Source: UMGS1649 sp045659265
GTDB taxonomy: Bacteria > Bacillota > Clostridia > TANB77 > CAG-465
Assembly (NCBI GenBank): GCA_045659265.1
Contig: JAZOWO010000093.1
Span: 1 to 9,482, forward strand
Direction: 5' to 3'
DNA length: 9,482 nucleotides
Both the position numbers and the translations under genes were made by a program. A model generated the notes under the pieces. It saw only the letters and a program-made list of their open reading frames with translations, did not search any database and had not been told where the DNA came from. Positions 1 through 6,175 of this stretch are shown here, in pieces (position 1 is the stretch's first letter; each line of letters opens with the position of its first letter).

Positions 1-1583
1 TGAATAACAAAATAATCAAAATATTATTTTTTGCATTTGTAATATGCAGTGTAAATAAGATTTATGCTTTAACAGATGATTTCATATTCACCATAGAAAC
101 TGTTGGAATTCCTAGATATAATTCCTATGGCAAGGAAATAAGCGAAGATGTATATATTGCATATAATATTTTTGCGTATTCTGAACCACATAAAATATCT
201 ACTAATAATCAACGATGGAAGAATTCAAAATATGGTTATTGGGCAAAGGGTAAAGGGAGATATACTGGAAGTGGAACTAGAGGAGAATATTATGTAATAG
301 GTTATACATATAGCGGTGAAGAAATTTTTAATTATTATTTTCCAATGGATTCTATTCCAACAACAACTCCGGATAAATGGACGTTTTATACTTATCCAAT
401 AGCAGAAGAAAGTTGGAAAGATACAACTATGTACAAGTATGAAGAACAAATAACTCATATGCTTAAATCTAAATTGATGTTTAACGATTTATCTAGTGCT
501 GCAAAAGCAAATAATCCAAAATATATTAAAGAATATAATATAACTGCTGAAGAAATAGGAAAGGAAAAAGCAAGATTAGAGACTGCTGCTACTTGGAGAA
601 CATATGGTATGATATCTACTCGTAGAAAAATTTCGGGAGTAATATACAAGCAAGTATATTTAGTAAAACCGATGGCGGCTGATGCTGAAGTTGATGTTTA
701 TTTTGATACGGATGAACAGTATGTTTTAACCGAAGATAACGATGAATTGCTGATCCCAATATCATATGGAATAGAAATATTAAATATGACAGGTTATGCC
801 AATGAAAAACATGTAAAAGAAATTAAAGCTATGGTGTATGTAGATGGTGAAAAAATAGATGAAATTAGTGGAAATAAAATAGCAAGCGTGAATGGACAAT
901 GTATGTTAGTAATAAGCAGAGAAGACTATCCAGAAAACCTTGAAAAAACAATAACAATAACTGTAGATGGATATATGCACACAGAATTTGCAGTTGATGG
1001 ACTTATGAGAGATAGTGAAAGTAAAACCATATCCTTAAAAATAGAACCGAAGAAAATATCCCCCTTAAAAGATATAAACTTCGCTGTGTTAGGAAAAGAA
1101 AACAATACAACAGTAGTAAGCGCGCTAGCTAAAAACATGGAAACAAACATCCAAGAAACTATAGGTTTTATAGAAGGAGGCAAATCGTTGGCGGTAAAGC
1201 TAGATTTATCGGTGGATAATGTGGAAAACATAGAAGCAAAATTAAATGAAAAGAGCATAAATATTAATAAGTTAATAGAACTAAAAAACACATTCATATT
1301 AGAAATAAATATTCCAGAAGAACTTGAAAATACCCTTTATGGCGAGGATAGTTTGAGAAAAGAATATAATAGTTATTTTTATATAACTAAAACGGATATA
1401 GGAAGCAGAAAAAGAGAACCATATATATTAAAAATAATATTAACATCTAATGGTAAAGAATATACAGAAGAAGTAAAAATAGATGTATTGGATACGTTCC
1501 TTTCTAACATGAATAGCGAAGCACATGTAACAAATAGCGAGCTGGTGAATGCTAAAACACCTATAACAGTATGGATGGATTAA
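1..1583 (+). CDS. Exported beta-rich protein of unknown function, missing only the first base of its start codon
   Basis: The reading frame is open from base 3 to the TAA at 1581-1583, and bases 1-2 (tg) are the end of an ATG-type start whose first base lies outside the window. This start is favoured because the first 23 residues form a textbook signal peptide: a lysine-containing N-terminus (MNNKIIK), a hydrophobic core (ILFFAFVIC) and a likely signal peptidase I site after IYA. The Cys at residue 16 has Ile before it, so it is not a lipobox. The whole protein is about 527 residues. After the signal, residues 25-130 are rich in Tyr, Trp and Gly; residues about 200-500 alternate polar and hydrophobic stretches, suggesting stacked beta-sandwich domains. 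No catalytic motif or C-terminal membrane anchor is visible. The stop codon overlaps the next gene (TAATG), so it is co-translated with two small membrane proteins. I infer a secreted or surface part of a pilus-like machine; I do not recognise the family. Confidence 0.8.
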   Translation, partial: NNKIIKILFFAFVICSVNKIYALTDDFIFTIETVGIPRYNSYGKEISEDVYIAYNIFAYSEPHKISTNNQRWKNSKYGYWAKGKGRYTGSGTRGEYYVIGYTYSGEEIFNYYFPMDSIPTTTPDKWTFYTYPIAEESWKDTTMYKYEEQITHMLKSKLMFNDLSSAAKANNPKYIKEYNITAEEIGKEKARLETAATWRTYGMISTRRKISGVIYKQVYLVKPMAADAEVDVYFDTDEQYVLTEDNDELLIPISYGIEILNMTGYANEKHVKEIKAMVYVDGEKIDEISGNKIASVNGQCMLVISREDYPENLEKTITITVDGYMHTEFAVDGLMRDSESKTISLKIEPKKISPLKDINFAVLGKENNTTVVSALAKNMETNIQETIGFIEGGKSLAVKLDLSVDNVENIEAKLNEKSININKLIELKNTFILEINIPEELENTLYGEDSLRKEYNSYFYITKTDIGSRKREPYILKIILTSNGKEYTEEVKIDVLDTFLSNMNSEAHVTNSELVNAKTPITVWMD

Positions 1584-2008
1584 TGAAAAAAGGAATCATA
1601 AACATCTGCTTTATGTTTTTTGGAATTATAATGATTTTTACTTTAACATTTGTATATATATTACATTTCCAGGTGGGTACAATAATAAAAAATATTAAAG
1701 CAGATTTATATTATACACTTATGAATAGTACGTTAGAATTAGATAAAGAGGCGCTGGCTTATGCAAAATATAGTATTAATAATTATGAACTAGAAAAACG
1801 TTTGGAAAAATGGGTTGATGAAATTGCTGAAAAAGAAATAAATGTACAAAATGTAGAAATGATTGAAATATCAACAGACATGTTAATAGATAGAGCAAAA
1901 ATAAAAGTTAAACTTAAAGTGACATTTATACCGCTAATAAAAATTAGTTCTAAATTAAGCTTTTTCTTAGAAGATGAAATAGATTTAATGCTGCTAAAAT
2001 ATAAATAG
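1583..2008 (+). CDS. Small TadE-like protein with one N-terminal membrane segment
   Basis: The protein has 141 residues if it starts at the ATG at 1583, which overlaps the upstream TAA and has a weak GGATGG ahead of it. An in-frame ATG at 1571 would add MDGL but has no visible ribosome binding site. The layout is a short basic start (MKKG), one hydrophobic segment at about residues 4-28, and a charged, probably alpha-then-beta domain of about 110 residues. The end alternates basic and hydrophobic residues (KIKVKLKVTFIPL) and closes with LMLLKYK. This architecture and length fit the TadE/TadG-like pseudopilins and related small proteins of Tad-like pilus operons in Clostridia. The call rests on architecture and gene context, not on a diagnostic motif. 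It is translationally coupled to the exported protein upstream and lies 8 bases from the next gene. It is probably anchored in the membrane with the C-terminal domain outside. Confidence 0.65.
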   Translation: MKKGIINICFMFFGIIMIFTLTFVYILHFQVGTIIKNIKADLYYTLMNSTLELDKEALAYAKYSINNYELEKRLEKWVDEIAEKEINVQNVEMIEISTDMLIDRAKIKVKLKVTFIPLIKISSKLSFFLEDEIDLMLLKYK

Positions 2009-2016
2009 GTGATAGA

Positions 2017-2418
2017 ATGAAAAGTAAGAAAGGTAACGCATCATATATATTAACGTTATTGTTTTCTATAGGTATGTTAATTGTTACAATAATAACAGTA
2101 ATAAATATGTTAATGCCATTTATATGGTATCAAAAACTAGAAAATATAGCATCGAAATATGTATATATAGTAGAGAGATTTGGGTATATAACAGACCTAG
2201 AAAAAGAAACAATGTTAAGTGAACTTAAAAATGATGGTTTTGATATTAATAAAATCACGTTTGCTTGTCCGGAAAACAGACTGGCCTTTGGTGAACCGTT
2301 TGAGTTTAGAATAACATATAAATTAAATATAAATAATATAGCTTTTGGTAATGAAATAAAACGTGAAACAAAAGAAATATTGCTTCACGTAAGAAAATAT
2401 GGGTATTCTAAAATATAA
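2017..2418 (+). CDS. Small DUF4320/TadE-like protein with one N-terminal membrane segment
   Basis: This 133-residue protein has a basic start (MKSKKGNAS), one long hydrophobic segment at about residues 9-36 and an extracytoplasmic domain. The pattern after the membrane segment resembles what I remember of the DUF4320 family found in Tad-like pilus operons: residues QKLENIASKYVYIVERFGYI, then a helix ending in an ELKNDGFDINKITF-like stretch, then a beta-rich end. That family call is from memory and unverified. The ribosome binding site AGGTGAT overlaps the TAG of the preceding gene, so all three genes at the start of the window form one tightly coupled unit. Its last 34 bases overlap the 3' end of mecA on the other strand, and no terminator hairpin separates them. 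The role is inferred to be a minor pilin or assembly component. Confidence 0.65.
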   Translation: MKSKKGNASYILTLLFSIGMLIVTIITVINMLMPFIWYQKLENIASKYVYIVERFGYITDLEKETMLSELKNDGFDINKITFACPENRLAFGEPFEFRITYKLNINNIAFGNEIKRETKEILLHVRKYGYSKI

Positions 2419-2981
2419 GTAGCATCGGCATTATTAAAAAGAAGAGTAGCGTGTTCATTTAATATGTCCTTAAGATATGAGCTAGAAGAATAGTGAGATG
2501 CGTATTCAGATAGAATTGAATAGGACTTAATAAATTGTGAACAACGAATATCTTTTTTAGAAAACACTAAAAAGAATTTGTTGTTGAAATAATATAGCAT
2601 ACATTTAGGTATATATAGTTTTTCTAAATTAGCTTTGATAGCAAAATCTTTTAATTCGCTTGAACTATCAAAAACGTATATATTGCTAGAAATTTTATAT
2701 ACAATATTTGCTTGCTTTATTTCGTCCTTACAGGAGATATCCAGCATTTTTGTTATAGTAATTGTAAGCAAATTATCTTCCCTTATAGCTTCAACAAATA
2801 ATTCGTTTGAATCTATTTCAAATTCTTCTATAAGACGAGTTTCTTCTAATAATTCTAAAAAGAAATCTTCTGCTTTTAGTTTATCTTGCTTAATATCTTT
2901 TAATGTAATTTTCTTTTTTCGTAATTCTTCTAAAGTAAGACTAATTTTAGCTTTATTGTTATTTATTCTCTCGACTTTCAA
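2385..2981 (-). CDS. mecA: MecA-type adaptor protein for ClpC (198 aa, TTG start)
   Basis: MecA proteins deliver substrates to the ClpCP protease and, in Bacillus, act as negative regulators of competence by targeting ComK. The N-terminal domain is recognisable: the MKVERINNNKAKISLTLEEL start, the LKDIK stretch, and FELFVEA/TITITKM-like strands (residues about 1-80) that form the substrate-binding part in the family. The C-terminal domain (about 100-198), which binds ClpC in the family, shows the usual pattern: a phenylalanine-rich entry, MLYYFNNKFFLVFSK, then ILSEYASHY and a LNEHATLLFNNADATYIL end. The start is set at TTG because the longer frame from an ATG at 3005 would contain the ribosome binding site, while GAAAGGAG lies 8 bases before TTG and residue 1 then matches the family N-terminus. 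It is transcribed alone, divergent from rpsF, and its 3' end overlaps the upstream operon by 34 bases. The linker between domains is short. Confidence 0.9.
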   Translation of the reverse strand: MKVERINNNKAKISLTLEELRKKKITLKDIKQDKLKAEDFFLELLEETRLIEEFEIDSNELFVEAIREDNLLTITITKMLDISCKDEIKQANIVYKISSNIYVFDSSSELKDFAIKANLEKLYIPKCMLYYFNNKFFLVFSKKDIRCSQFIKSYSILSEYASHYSSSSYLKDILNEHATLLFNNADATYILEYPYFLT

Positions 2982-2989
2982 GCGAAAAA

Positions 2990-2997
2990 CTCCTTTC
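2990..2997 (-). promoter_or_regulatory. Ribosome binding site that fixes the mecA TTG start
   Basis: On the minus strand GAAAGGAG is followed by 8 bases and then TTG. An upstream in-frame ATG (3005) has no comparable site, so the shorter frame is preferred. Confidence 0.8.
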
Positions 2998-3013
2998 AAA
3001 AACAAATTTATAT

Positions 3014-3102
3014 ATTATATGAAAAGTAATATTACATGGTTAATATACAGATATTCTTTTCTTTGAAAAATAAAATTATACAAAAACAAACGCAAAAAAC
3101 AA
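3014..3102 (-). promoter_or_regulatory. Two candidate promoters for mecA
   Basis: Reading the minus strand, one candidate is TTGTTT (3097-3102) with a 16-base spacer and TATAAT (3075-3080). A nearer one is TTAACC (3038-3043) with an 18-base spacer and TATAAT (3014-3019). Both -10 boxes are perfect but both -35 boxes are imperfect, and the region is very AT-rich, so chance matches are likely. The farther one has its -35 only a few bases from the -35 of the rpsF promoter, which would make the pair a compact divergent promoter region. Confidence 0.4.
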
Positions 3103-3108
3103 AAAAAC

Positions 3109-3137
3109 TTGAAATTACATAACTCTTATGCTATAAT
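3109..3137 (+). promoter_or_regulatory. Sigma-A type promoter of rpsF-ssb-rpsR
   Basis: TTGAAA (3109-3114), a 17-base spacer and TATAAT (3132-3137), with a TGC just before the -10 giving an extended -10 element. Transcription would begin near 3144, leaving a leader of about 56 bases before rpsF. This is one of the best promoter matches in the window. Confidence 0.85.
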
Positions 3138-3149
3138 ATCTACGTTAGT

Positions 3150-3195
3150 TTCCTTGCTCTTAACAAAGATTAAGGGCCTAGACCAAGAGGAGGTG
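3150..3195 (+). promoter_or_regulatory. Structured rpsF leader, candidate S6:S18 autoregulatory element
   Basis: An 8-base-pair stem forms between GCTCTTAA (3156-3163) and TTAAGGGC (3170-3177) with a six-base loop (CAAAGA). A short outer helix can form between CCTT (3152-3155) and AAG-GG (3185-3190), leaving an asymmetric 3' internal loop of about seven bases (CTAGACC). The outer helix overlaps the start of the AGGAGG ribosome binding site, so protein binding could block translation. In many bacteria rpsF leaders carry an S6:S18-binding motif with a conserved CCG; here the matching spot reads GACCAA, so I do not see a clean CCG. The hairpin is seen; the autoregulatory role is inferred from gene context. 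Confidence 0.45.
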
Positions 3196-3199
3196 TAAA

Positions 3200-3487
3200 A
3201 TGATGAACACATATGAAGCAGTAGTAATACTAACAACTAAATTATCTGACGAAGATAAAGAAGCTGTTAAAACAAAAATATCTGATCTTGTAGCTGCAAA
3301 CGGTGAAGTTATAAGCGTAGATGATTGGAAAACTAAAAAATTAGCATATGAAATCAAGCACGAAACTGAAGGTGTATATTTCTTATATACATTCAAAGCA
3401 AATCCTGAATTCATAGCTGAATTTGAAAGAGTTTTAAGAATTGATACTAGCGTTTTAAAACACATGGTTATCAAAAAAGAAGCGTAA
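3200..3487 (+). CDS. rpsF: 30S ribosomal protein S6
   Basis: At 95 residues this has the normal length for bacterial S6, which folds as a ferredoxin-like domain and binds S18 on the platform of the small subunit. Recognisable stretches are the YEAVVIL first strand, the DDWKTKKLAYEIKHETEG segment, the GVYFLYTFKA strand and the VLRIDTSVLKHMVIK end. A strong AGGAGGTG (3188-3195) precedes it. Two ATG codons stand in tandem at 3200 and 3203; both are well placed and the true start could be either. It is first in an operon with ssb (26 bases away) and rpsR, the standard bacterial order. Confidence 0.97.
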   Translation: MMNTYEAVVILTTKLSDEDKEAVKTKISDLVAANGEVISVDDWKTKKLAYEIKHETEGVYFLYTFKANPEFIAEFERVLRIDTSVLKHMVIKKEA

Positions 3488-3513
3488 TATCCGAAATTTA
3501 GGAGGAATAAAAA

Positions 3514-3930
3514 ATGAACAAATTTGAATTTTTAGGAAGACTAACAAAGGATCCGGAAGTAAGATATACATCTGGTAACAACACTCAAGTAACAACATTT
3601 ACAATCGCTGTAAATAGAAGATTTGTTGCTCAAGGTGGCGAAAGACAATCAGATTTCTTTAACTTAACAGCATTCGGTAAAACGGCAGAATTTTGTGCTA
3701 AATACTTTAAAAAAGGACAACAAGTTCTTGTAACAGGTAGAATACAAAATAGATCATGGGATGATGCTACAACTGGTCAAAAGAGATATGCAACAGACTT
3801 TATAGTTGAAGACACATATTTCGCAGACGCAAAAAGAGAAGGAGCAGGTTCTTATGATGGGCCAATGCCAACAAGTACTGATGCCGGAGACTTCATAGCA
3901 GTAGATGAGACAGAGGAATTACCATTCTAG
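3514..3930 (+). CDS. ssb: Single-stranded DNA-binding protein
   Basis: This 138-residue protein coats single-stranded DNA during replication, repair and recombination. The OB-fold occupies residues 1-105: the MNKFEFLGRLTKDPEVRYT start, the TTFTIAVNRRF strand, the DFFNLTAFGKTAEFCAKYFKKG segment and VLVTGRIQNRSW are all typical of bacterial SSB. A short, Gly/Thr/Asp-containing linker of roughly 25 residues leads to the acidic tip DETEELPF, which in this family docks partner proteins such as RecG, PriA and the replication machinery. The linker is shorter than in Bacillus SsbA. The intact tip argues for the main replicative SSB. Its ribosome binding site is AGGAGGA at 3500-3506. Its position between rpsF and rpsR is conserved in Firmicutes and probably links its level to ribosome synthesis. 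Confidence 0.97.
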   Translation: MNKFEFLGRLTKDPEVRYTSGNNTQVTTFTIAVNRRFVAQGGERQSDFFNLTAFGKTAEFCAKYFKKGQQVLVTGRIQNRSWDDATTGQKRYATDFIVEDTYFADAKREGAGSYDGPMPTSTDAGDFIAVDETEELPF

Positions 3931-3959
3931 TCTCAAATTAATGAAAGGAGTTAATTAAA

Positions 3960-4217
3960 ATGGCAGATAATAAAAAACGTACAGCAGGAAAAGATAAATC
4001 TTTTAGAAGACCAAGAAAAAAAGTTTGTCAATTCTGCGCAGACAAATCTATAGAAATTGATTACAAAAACGTTGAACAATTAAAAAGATTTGTAAGTGAA
4101 AAAGGTAAAATATTACCAAGACGTGTAACTGGCGCTTGTGCTTTACACCAAAGAAAAGTAAACGAAGCCGTTAAAAGAGCAAGAACAATTGCACTTTTAC
4201 CTTACACAGCTGAATAA
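3960..4217 (+). CDS. rpsR: 30S ribosomal protein S18
   Basis: At 85 residues this is a normal S18, the partner of S6 on the small subunit platform. The basic N-terminal tail (RRPRKK) is followed by VCQFC, then by IDYKNVEQLKRFVSEKGKILPRR and the signature RVTGACALHQRKV. Cys23, Cys26, Cys60 and His63 keep the spacing of the zinc-binding (C+) form of S18, so a bound metal is likely; that follows from the family, not from direct evidence here. The ribosome binding site is AAAGGAG, 9 bases before the start. It is the last gene of the operon, and a strong terminator hairpin lies 23 bases after its stop. Confidence 0.97.
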   Translation: MADNKKRTAGKDKSFRRPRKKVCQFCADKSIEIDYKNVEQLKRFVSEKGKILPRRVTGACALHQRKVNEAVKRARTIALLPYTAE

Positions 4218-4240
4218 TTGGTAAATTAATATATAAATAA

Positions 4241-4272
4241 AAATTACATCAGAGTATCTGGTGTAATTTTTT
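4241..4272 (+). terminator. Rho-independent terminator of rpsF-ssb-rpsR
   Basis: A 13-base-pair stem (4241-4253 with 4257-4269, one T-G wobble) has a three-base loop and runs into six T residues at 4267-4272. The A-rich left arm mirrors the T-run, so it could also work weakly on the other strand. Confidence 0.9.
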
Positions 4273-4286
4273 GTTTATATAAAATC

Positions 4287-4315
4287 TTGAATAAAAATAA
4301 TATATGATATATTAT
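4287..4315 (+). promoter_or_regulatory. Weak candidate promoter of the prepilin-like gene
   Basis: TTGAAT (4287-4292), a 17-base spacer and TATTAT (4310-4315). The surrounding sequence is almost pure A/T, so other -10 registers are possible. A promoter is expected here because the terminator just upstream isolates the gene from rpsR. The implied start near 4322 leaves a leader holding little more than the ribosome binding site. Confidence 0.35.
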
Positions 4316-4335
4316 TATGCTATAAGGAGGAACAA

Positions 4336-4890
4336 ATGAAAATGAAAAAAGGAATAAGTTTAATAGTTTTAGTTATTACAATAATAGTGATGATAATATT
4401 GGCGGCAGGTGTAGTAATAACATTATCTAATACTGGCGTAATCAACAGAGCAAGTCAAGCGGTTAATTTGACGGATGAAAAGTCTGTACAAGATTTAGCG
4501 GCATTATTATGGGCGGAACATTATCTGGATGGAGATAGAAATGAGGATTTAGTTCGCAATGTGACTGCAAAATTAGAGGAACAAGGTGTAACTGCGGATA
4601 AGTGGAATGTAGAAGTCTCAAACACAGGAATTGTTATATCCTCAAAAAGCAATATAAAGCTAATAACATTTACTTTAGATGGAGAAACATTACAAGCAGA
4701 GGAAAATATGACATGGGCAACATATGTAGCAAGTAAATACAATACAAAAGAACTTACTCTATTTGAGGATATTTCGGTAATAAATGATGACAACTATGAA
4801 GTGCAATATAACGGAGTGTCAGTTGCTATAACAGAAAAAATAATAGCGAATGGAGTGTATGTTTTTGGAACTGTTGAAGTGCCTAGCTAA
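4336..4890 (+). CDS. Type IV prepilin-like protein, stand-alone
   Basis: This 184-residue protein opens with MKMKKG followed by the hydrophobic segment ISLIVLVITIIVMIILAAGVV. That is the class III signal of type IV pilins and pseudopilins: a short basic leader, a Gly as the expected prepilin peptidase site (after residue 6) and about 20 hydrophobic residues continuing into a helix. The usual Glu at mature position 5 is absent; Val stands there. Residues about 30-75 look helical. The C-terminal part (about 115-184, FTLDGETLQAEENMTWATYV onward) resembles a recurring module I remember from pilin-like proteins of gut Clostridia (xxYQAEEGMTWxxWV, then SxYNT). AAGGAGG lies 5 bases before the start; an ATG two codons later is a less well spaced alternative. 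No prepilin peptidase, ATPase or other pilin gene adjoins it, so assembly would need genes elsewhere. The role is inferred to be a surface filament or secretion pseudopilin. Confidence 0.75.
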   Translation: MKMKKGISLIVLVITIIVMIILAAGVVITLSNTGVINRASQAVNLTDEKSVQDLAALLWAEHYLDGDRNEDLVRNVTAKLEEQGVTADKWNVEVSNTGIVISSKSNIKLITFTLDGETLQAEENMTWATYVASKYNTKELTLFEDISVINDDNYEVQYNGVSVAITEKIIANGVYVFGTVEVPS

Positions 4891-4918
4891 GAGTGAAGTA
4901 TAACTGTAAACAAGATAT

Positions 4919-4951
4919 AACAACCACAAAGCAATTTGCTTTGTGGTTGTT
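4919..4951. terminator. Hairpin between convergent genes, probable terminator
   Basis: A perfect 14-base-pair inverted repeat (4919-4932 with 4938-4951) has the five-base loop AATTT. It lies 28 bases after the prepilin-like stop and 7 bases after the stop of the convergent NTPase-CYTH gene. The T-rich tail on the plus strand is broken by G residues and the minus-strand tail is weak, so it may work in both directions but neither side is a classic T-run. Confidence 0.7.
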
Positions 4952-4958
4952 TGTTGTG

Positions 4959-6035
4959 CTACTTCGCTTTTGCAAGCGCGGCGTTTTTGTAGTTAGGATC
5001 ATCGGTAACCTCGCGGATAACGGTAATCCATTCTGGAAGGATAACTTCCTGAGTTTCTTCGGTAAGCTCGATTTCAAGAATTGCTTCATCTTCCCAATCG
5101 GGATAGACATCAAGCTCAAAGTATTGGTTTTGATGCAGGAAACAGTATCTGTCTTTTCTTAAGGATTTTTCACCTTCGAGAAGAAGGGAAAGATATTCCT
5201 GAACACTGATTCTACGTTCGGTTTCCTGGCGGGACATGTCCGAAAGAGTAACTTTTTCGGTATAGTAGTAGGAGAAGTTAGAACCATCTCCACGTTGGCG
5301 CACACGTCTTTCAGTGCCGGGGGTCGTAACCTTAAGATAGGTTTGCAAAATACTTGTTTTTACAACATCCTCTCTTTTCATGAGTTCTTCGAGGTCTGGC
5401 TTTTTAATCAAATACTTTCTTTCAATTTCTACAGGTACAGGTAATCCCATAACGATAAATATCTCCTTTAACAGTCTGTCGATTTTTTCTTTAAAAGGTG
5501 TAGAGTTATCTATAACTCTAAGGTGAGAGTGACCAACCCATGCGTTTCTGGTCTTAAGATCGGCATCTCTTGCTTGCTCGGGTGTTTCTGTTCTAGCTTT
5601 GTTGTTAGCCAAAGTATAAGATTCTTCTGCACCGTCTGCAGCGGTAACAAGGTGAAATACTGCGTCGTATTGATCTCGTGCTTCGGTATAGGTGATGAGA
5701 TTGTGAGCTAAGATTTCAATGAAATCTGCAAGTTCTGTGTAAGCCTTTCCATCCATAAGGCCACGGTCGTAGATGATTACAGTGTCTTTACCAAGAAACC
5801 GTGCGGCTTCACGAGTTGTTTTCTCCTTATTGAGGCTGCGATTGGTTAAAAGGTCTTGGAATACATTTTGACCAAGCTCCCAAGGTGTAATGCCAGAGTT
5901 AATAAGCTCAGTTGCGGTTTCGGGTACTATGATAACTTTGAAGCCTTTTTTGGTAAGGACTTGCTCGATGACGCTTAATGCAGTTGTTTTACCTGCACAT
6001 GGACCACCTGTTAGGACAAATTCCCAAAGTTGCAT
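4959..6035 (-). CDS. P-loop NTPase (AAA-type, kinase-like) fused to a CYTH triphosphate-tunnel domain
   Basis: This 358-residue protein joins two domains. The N-terminal half (1-195) is a P-loop NTPase: Walker A GGPCAGKTT at residues 10-18, a Walker B-like DTVIIYDRG at 84-92, and a kinase-like layout of the AAA_28/nucleotide-kinase sort. The C-terminal half (200-358) is a CYTH domain: the ExExK signature is E203, E205, K207 in VEIERKYL, followed by the RRVRQRGD basic strand, the ELDVY strand and the acidic pair in LEIEL (E321, E323) expected to bind metal. CYTH enzymes act on triphosphates such as PPPi or thiamine triphosphate; the substrate here is unknown. The start at 6035 is preferred over an ATG 14 codons upstream because AGGAGG stands 9 bases ahead. 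Base composition differs sharply from its neighbours: 24/60 and 33/60 G+C in two samples versus 18/60 in gdpP, with CGT/CGC arginine and CCC/GGC/ACC codons. This suggests recent transfer. Confidence 0.9.
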   Translation of the reverse strand: MQLWEFVLTGGPCAGKTTALSVIEQVLTKKGFKVIIVPETATELINSGITPWELGQNVFQDLLTNRSLNKEKTTREAARFLGKDTVIIYDRGLMDGKAYTELADFIEILAHNLITYTEARDQYDAVFHLVTAADGAEESYTLANNKARTETPEQARDADLKTRNAWVGHSHLRVIDNSTPFKEKIDRLLKEIFIVMGLPVPVEIERKYLIKKPDLEELMKREDVVKTSILQTYLKVTTPGTERRVRQRGDGSNFSYYYTEKVTLSDMSRQETERRISVQEYLSLLLEGEKSLRKDRYCFLHQNQYFELDVYPDWEDEAILEIELTEETQEVILPEWITVIREVTDDPNYKNAALAKAK

Positions 6036-6044
6036 GCTAAAAAT

Positions 6045-6050
6045 CCTCCT
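6045..6050 (-). promoter_or_regulatory. Ribosome binding site that fixes the NTPase-CYTH start
   Basis: AGGAGG on the minus strand sits 9 bases before ATG 6035. The upstream in-frame ATG at 6077 has no such site, and its extra 14 residues are not part of the NTPase fold. Confidence 0.85.
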
Positions 6051-6103
6051 ATTATTTTTAATTACATATATTAACATGTAAACTATTAATATTGTTCACA
6101 AAG

Positions 6104-6132
6104 AGTATACATCACGGGGTATAAAAAGTCAA
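6104..6132 (-). promoter_or_regulatory. Strong sigma-A type promoter of the NTPase-CYTH gene
   Basis: On the minus strand TTGACT (6127-6132), a 17-base spacer and TATACT (6104-6109). The start point would be near 6097, giving a leader of about 60 bases. The gene thus has its own promoter, as expected for an independently acquired unit. Confidence 0.8.
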
Positions 6133-6175
6133 TTTAAGTGGCTAAAAATAAGGCTTTTTTAACATTAAGATTTCG

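Noticed and set aside
45..47. Lipoprotein cleavage at Cys16 of the first protein
   Set aside because: Ile precedes the Cys and Phe-Val stand before it, which does not fit a lipobox; IYA seven residues later fits signal peptidase I.
926..1297. 123-residue minus-strand frame opposite the exported protein
   Set aside because: Ser/Phe-rich antisense shadow of an AT-rich gene, without start signals or a promoter.
345..1583. Start of the first gene at the internal ATG 345
   Set aside because: The frame stays open to the window edge, begins with a full signal peptide and has no ribosome binding site near 345, so the gene starts at the window boundary.
2635..3066. 143-residue plus-strand frame inside mecA
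   Set aside because: It is antisense to a well-supported mecA, has no ribosome binding site and reads like a low-complexity Ser/Ile/Phe shadow.
4919..4951. Inverted repeat as one end of a mobile element carrying the NTPase-CYTH gene
   Set aside because: No matching repeat was seen on the other side of the gene near 6036-6228, and no transposase or integrase is present; a terminator explains the hairpin.
4893..5162. 89-residue plus-strand frame after the prepilin-like gene
   Set aside because: It crosses the terminator hairpin and runs antisense to the CYTH domain; no ribosome binding site precedes it.
6061..6103. Operator-like dyad (around ACATGT at 6074-6079) in the NTPase-CYTH leader
   Set aside because: The palindrome is only the six-base core, with non-complementary flanks in very AT-rich DNA.
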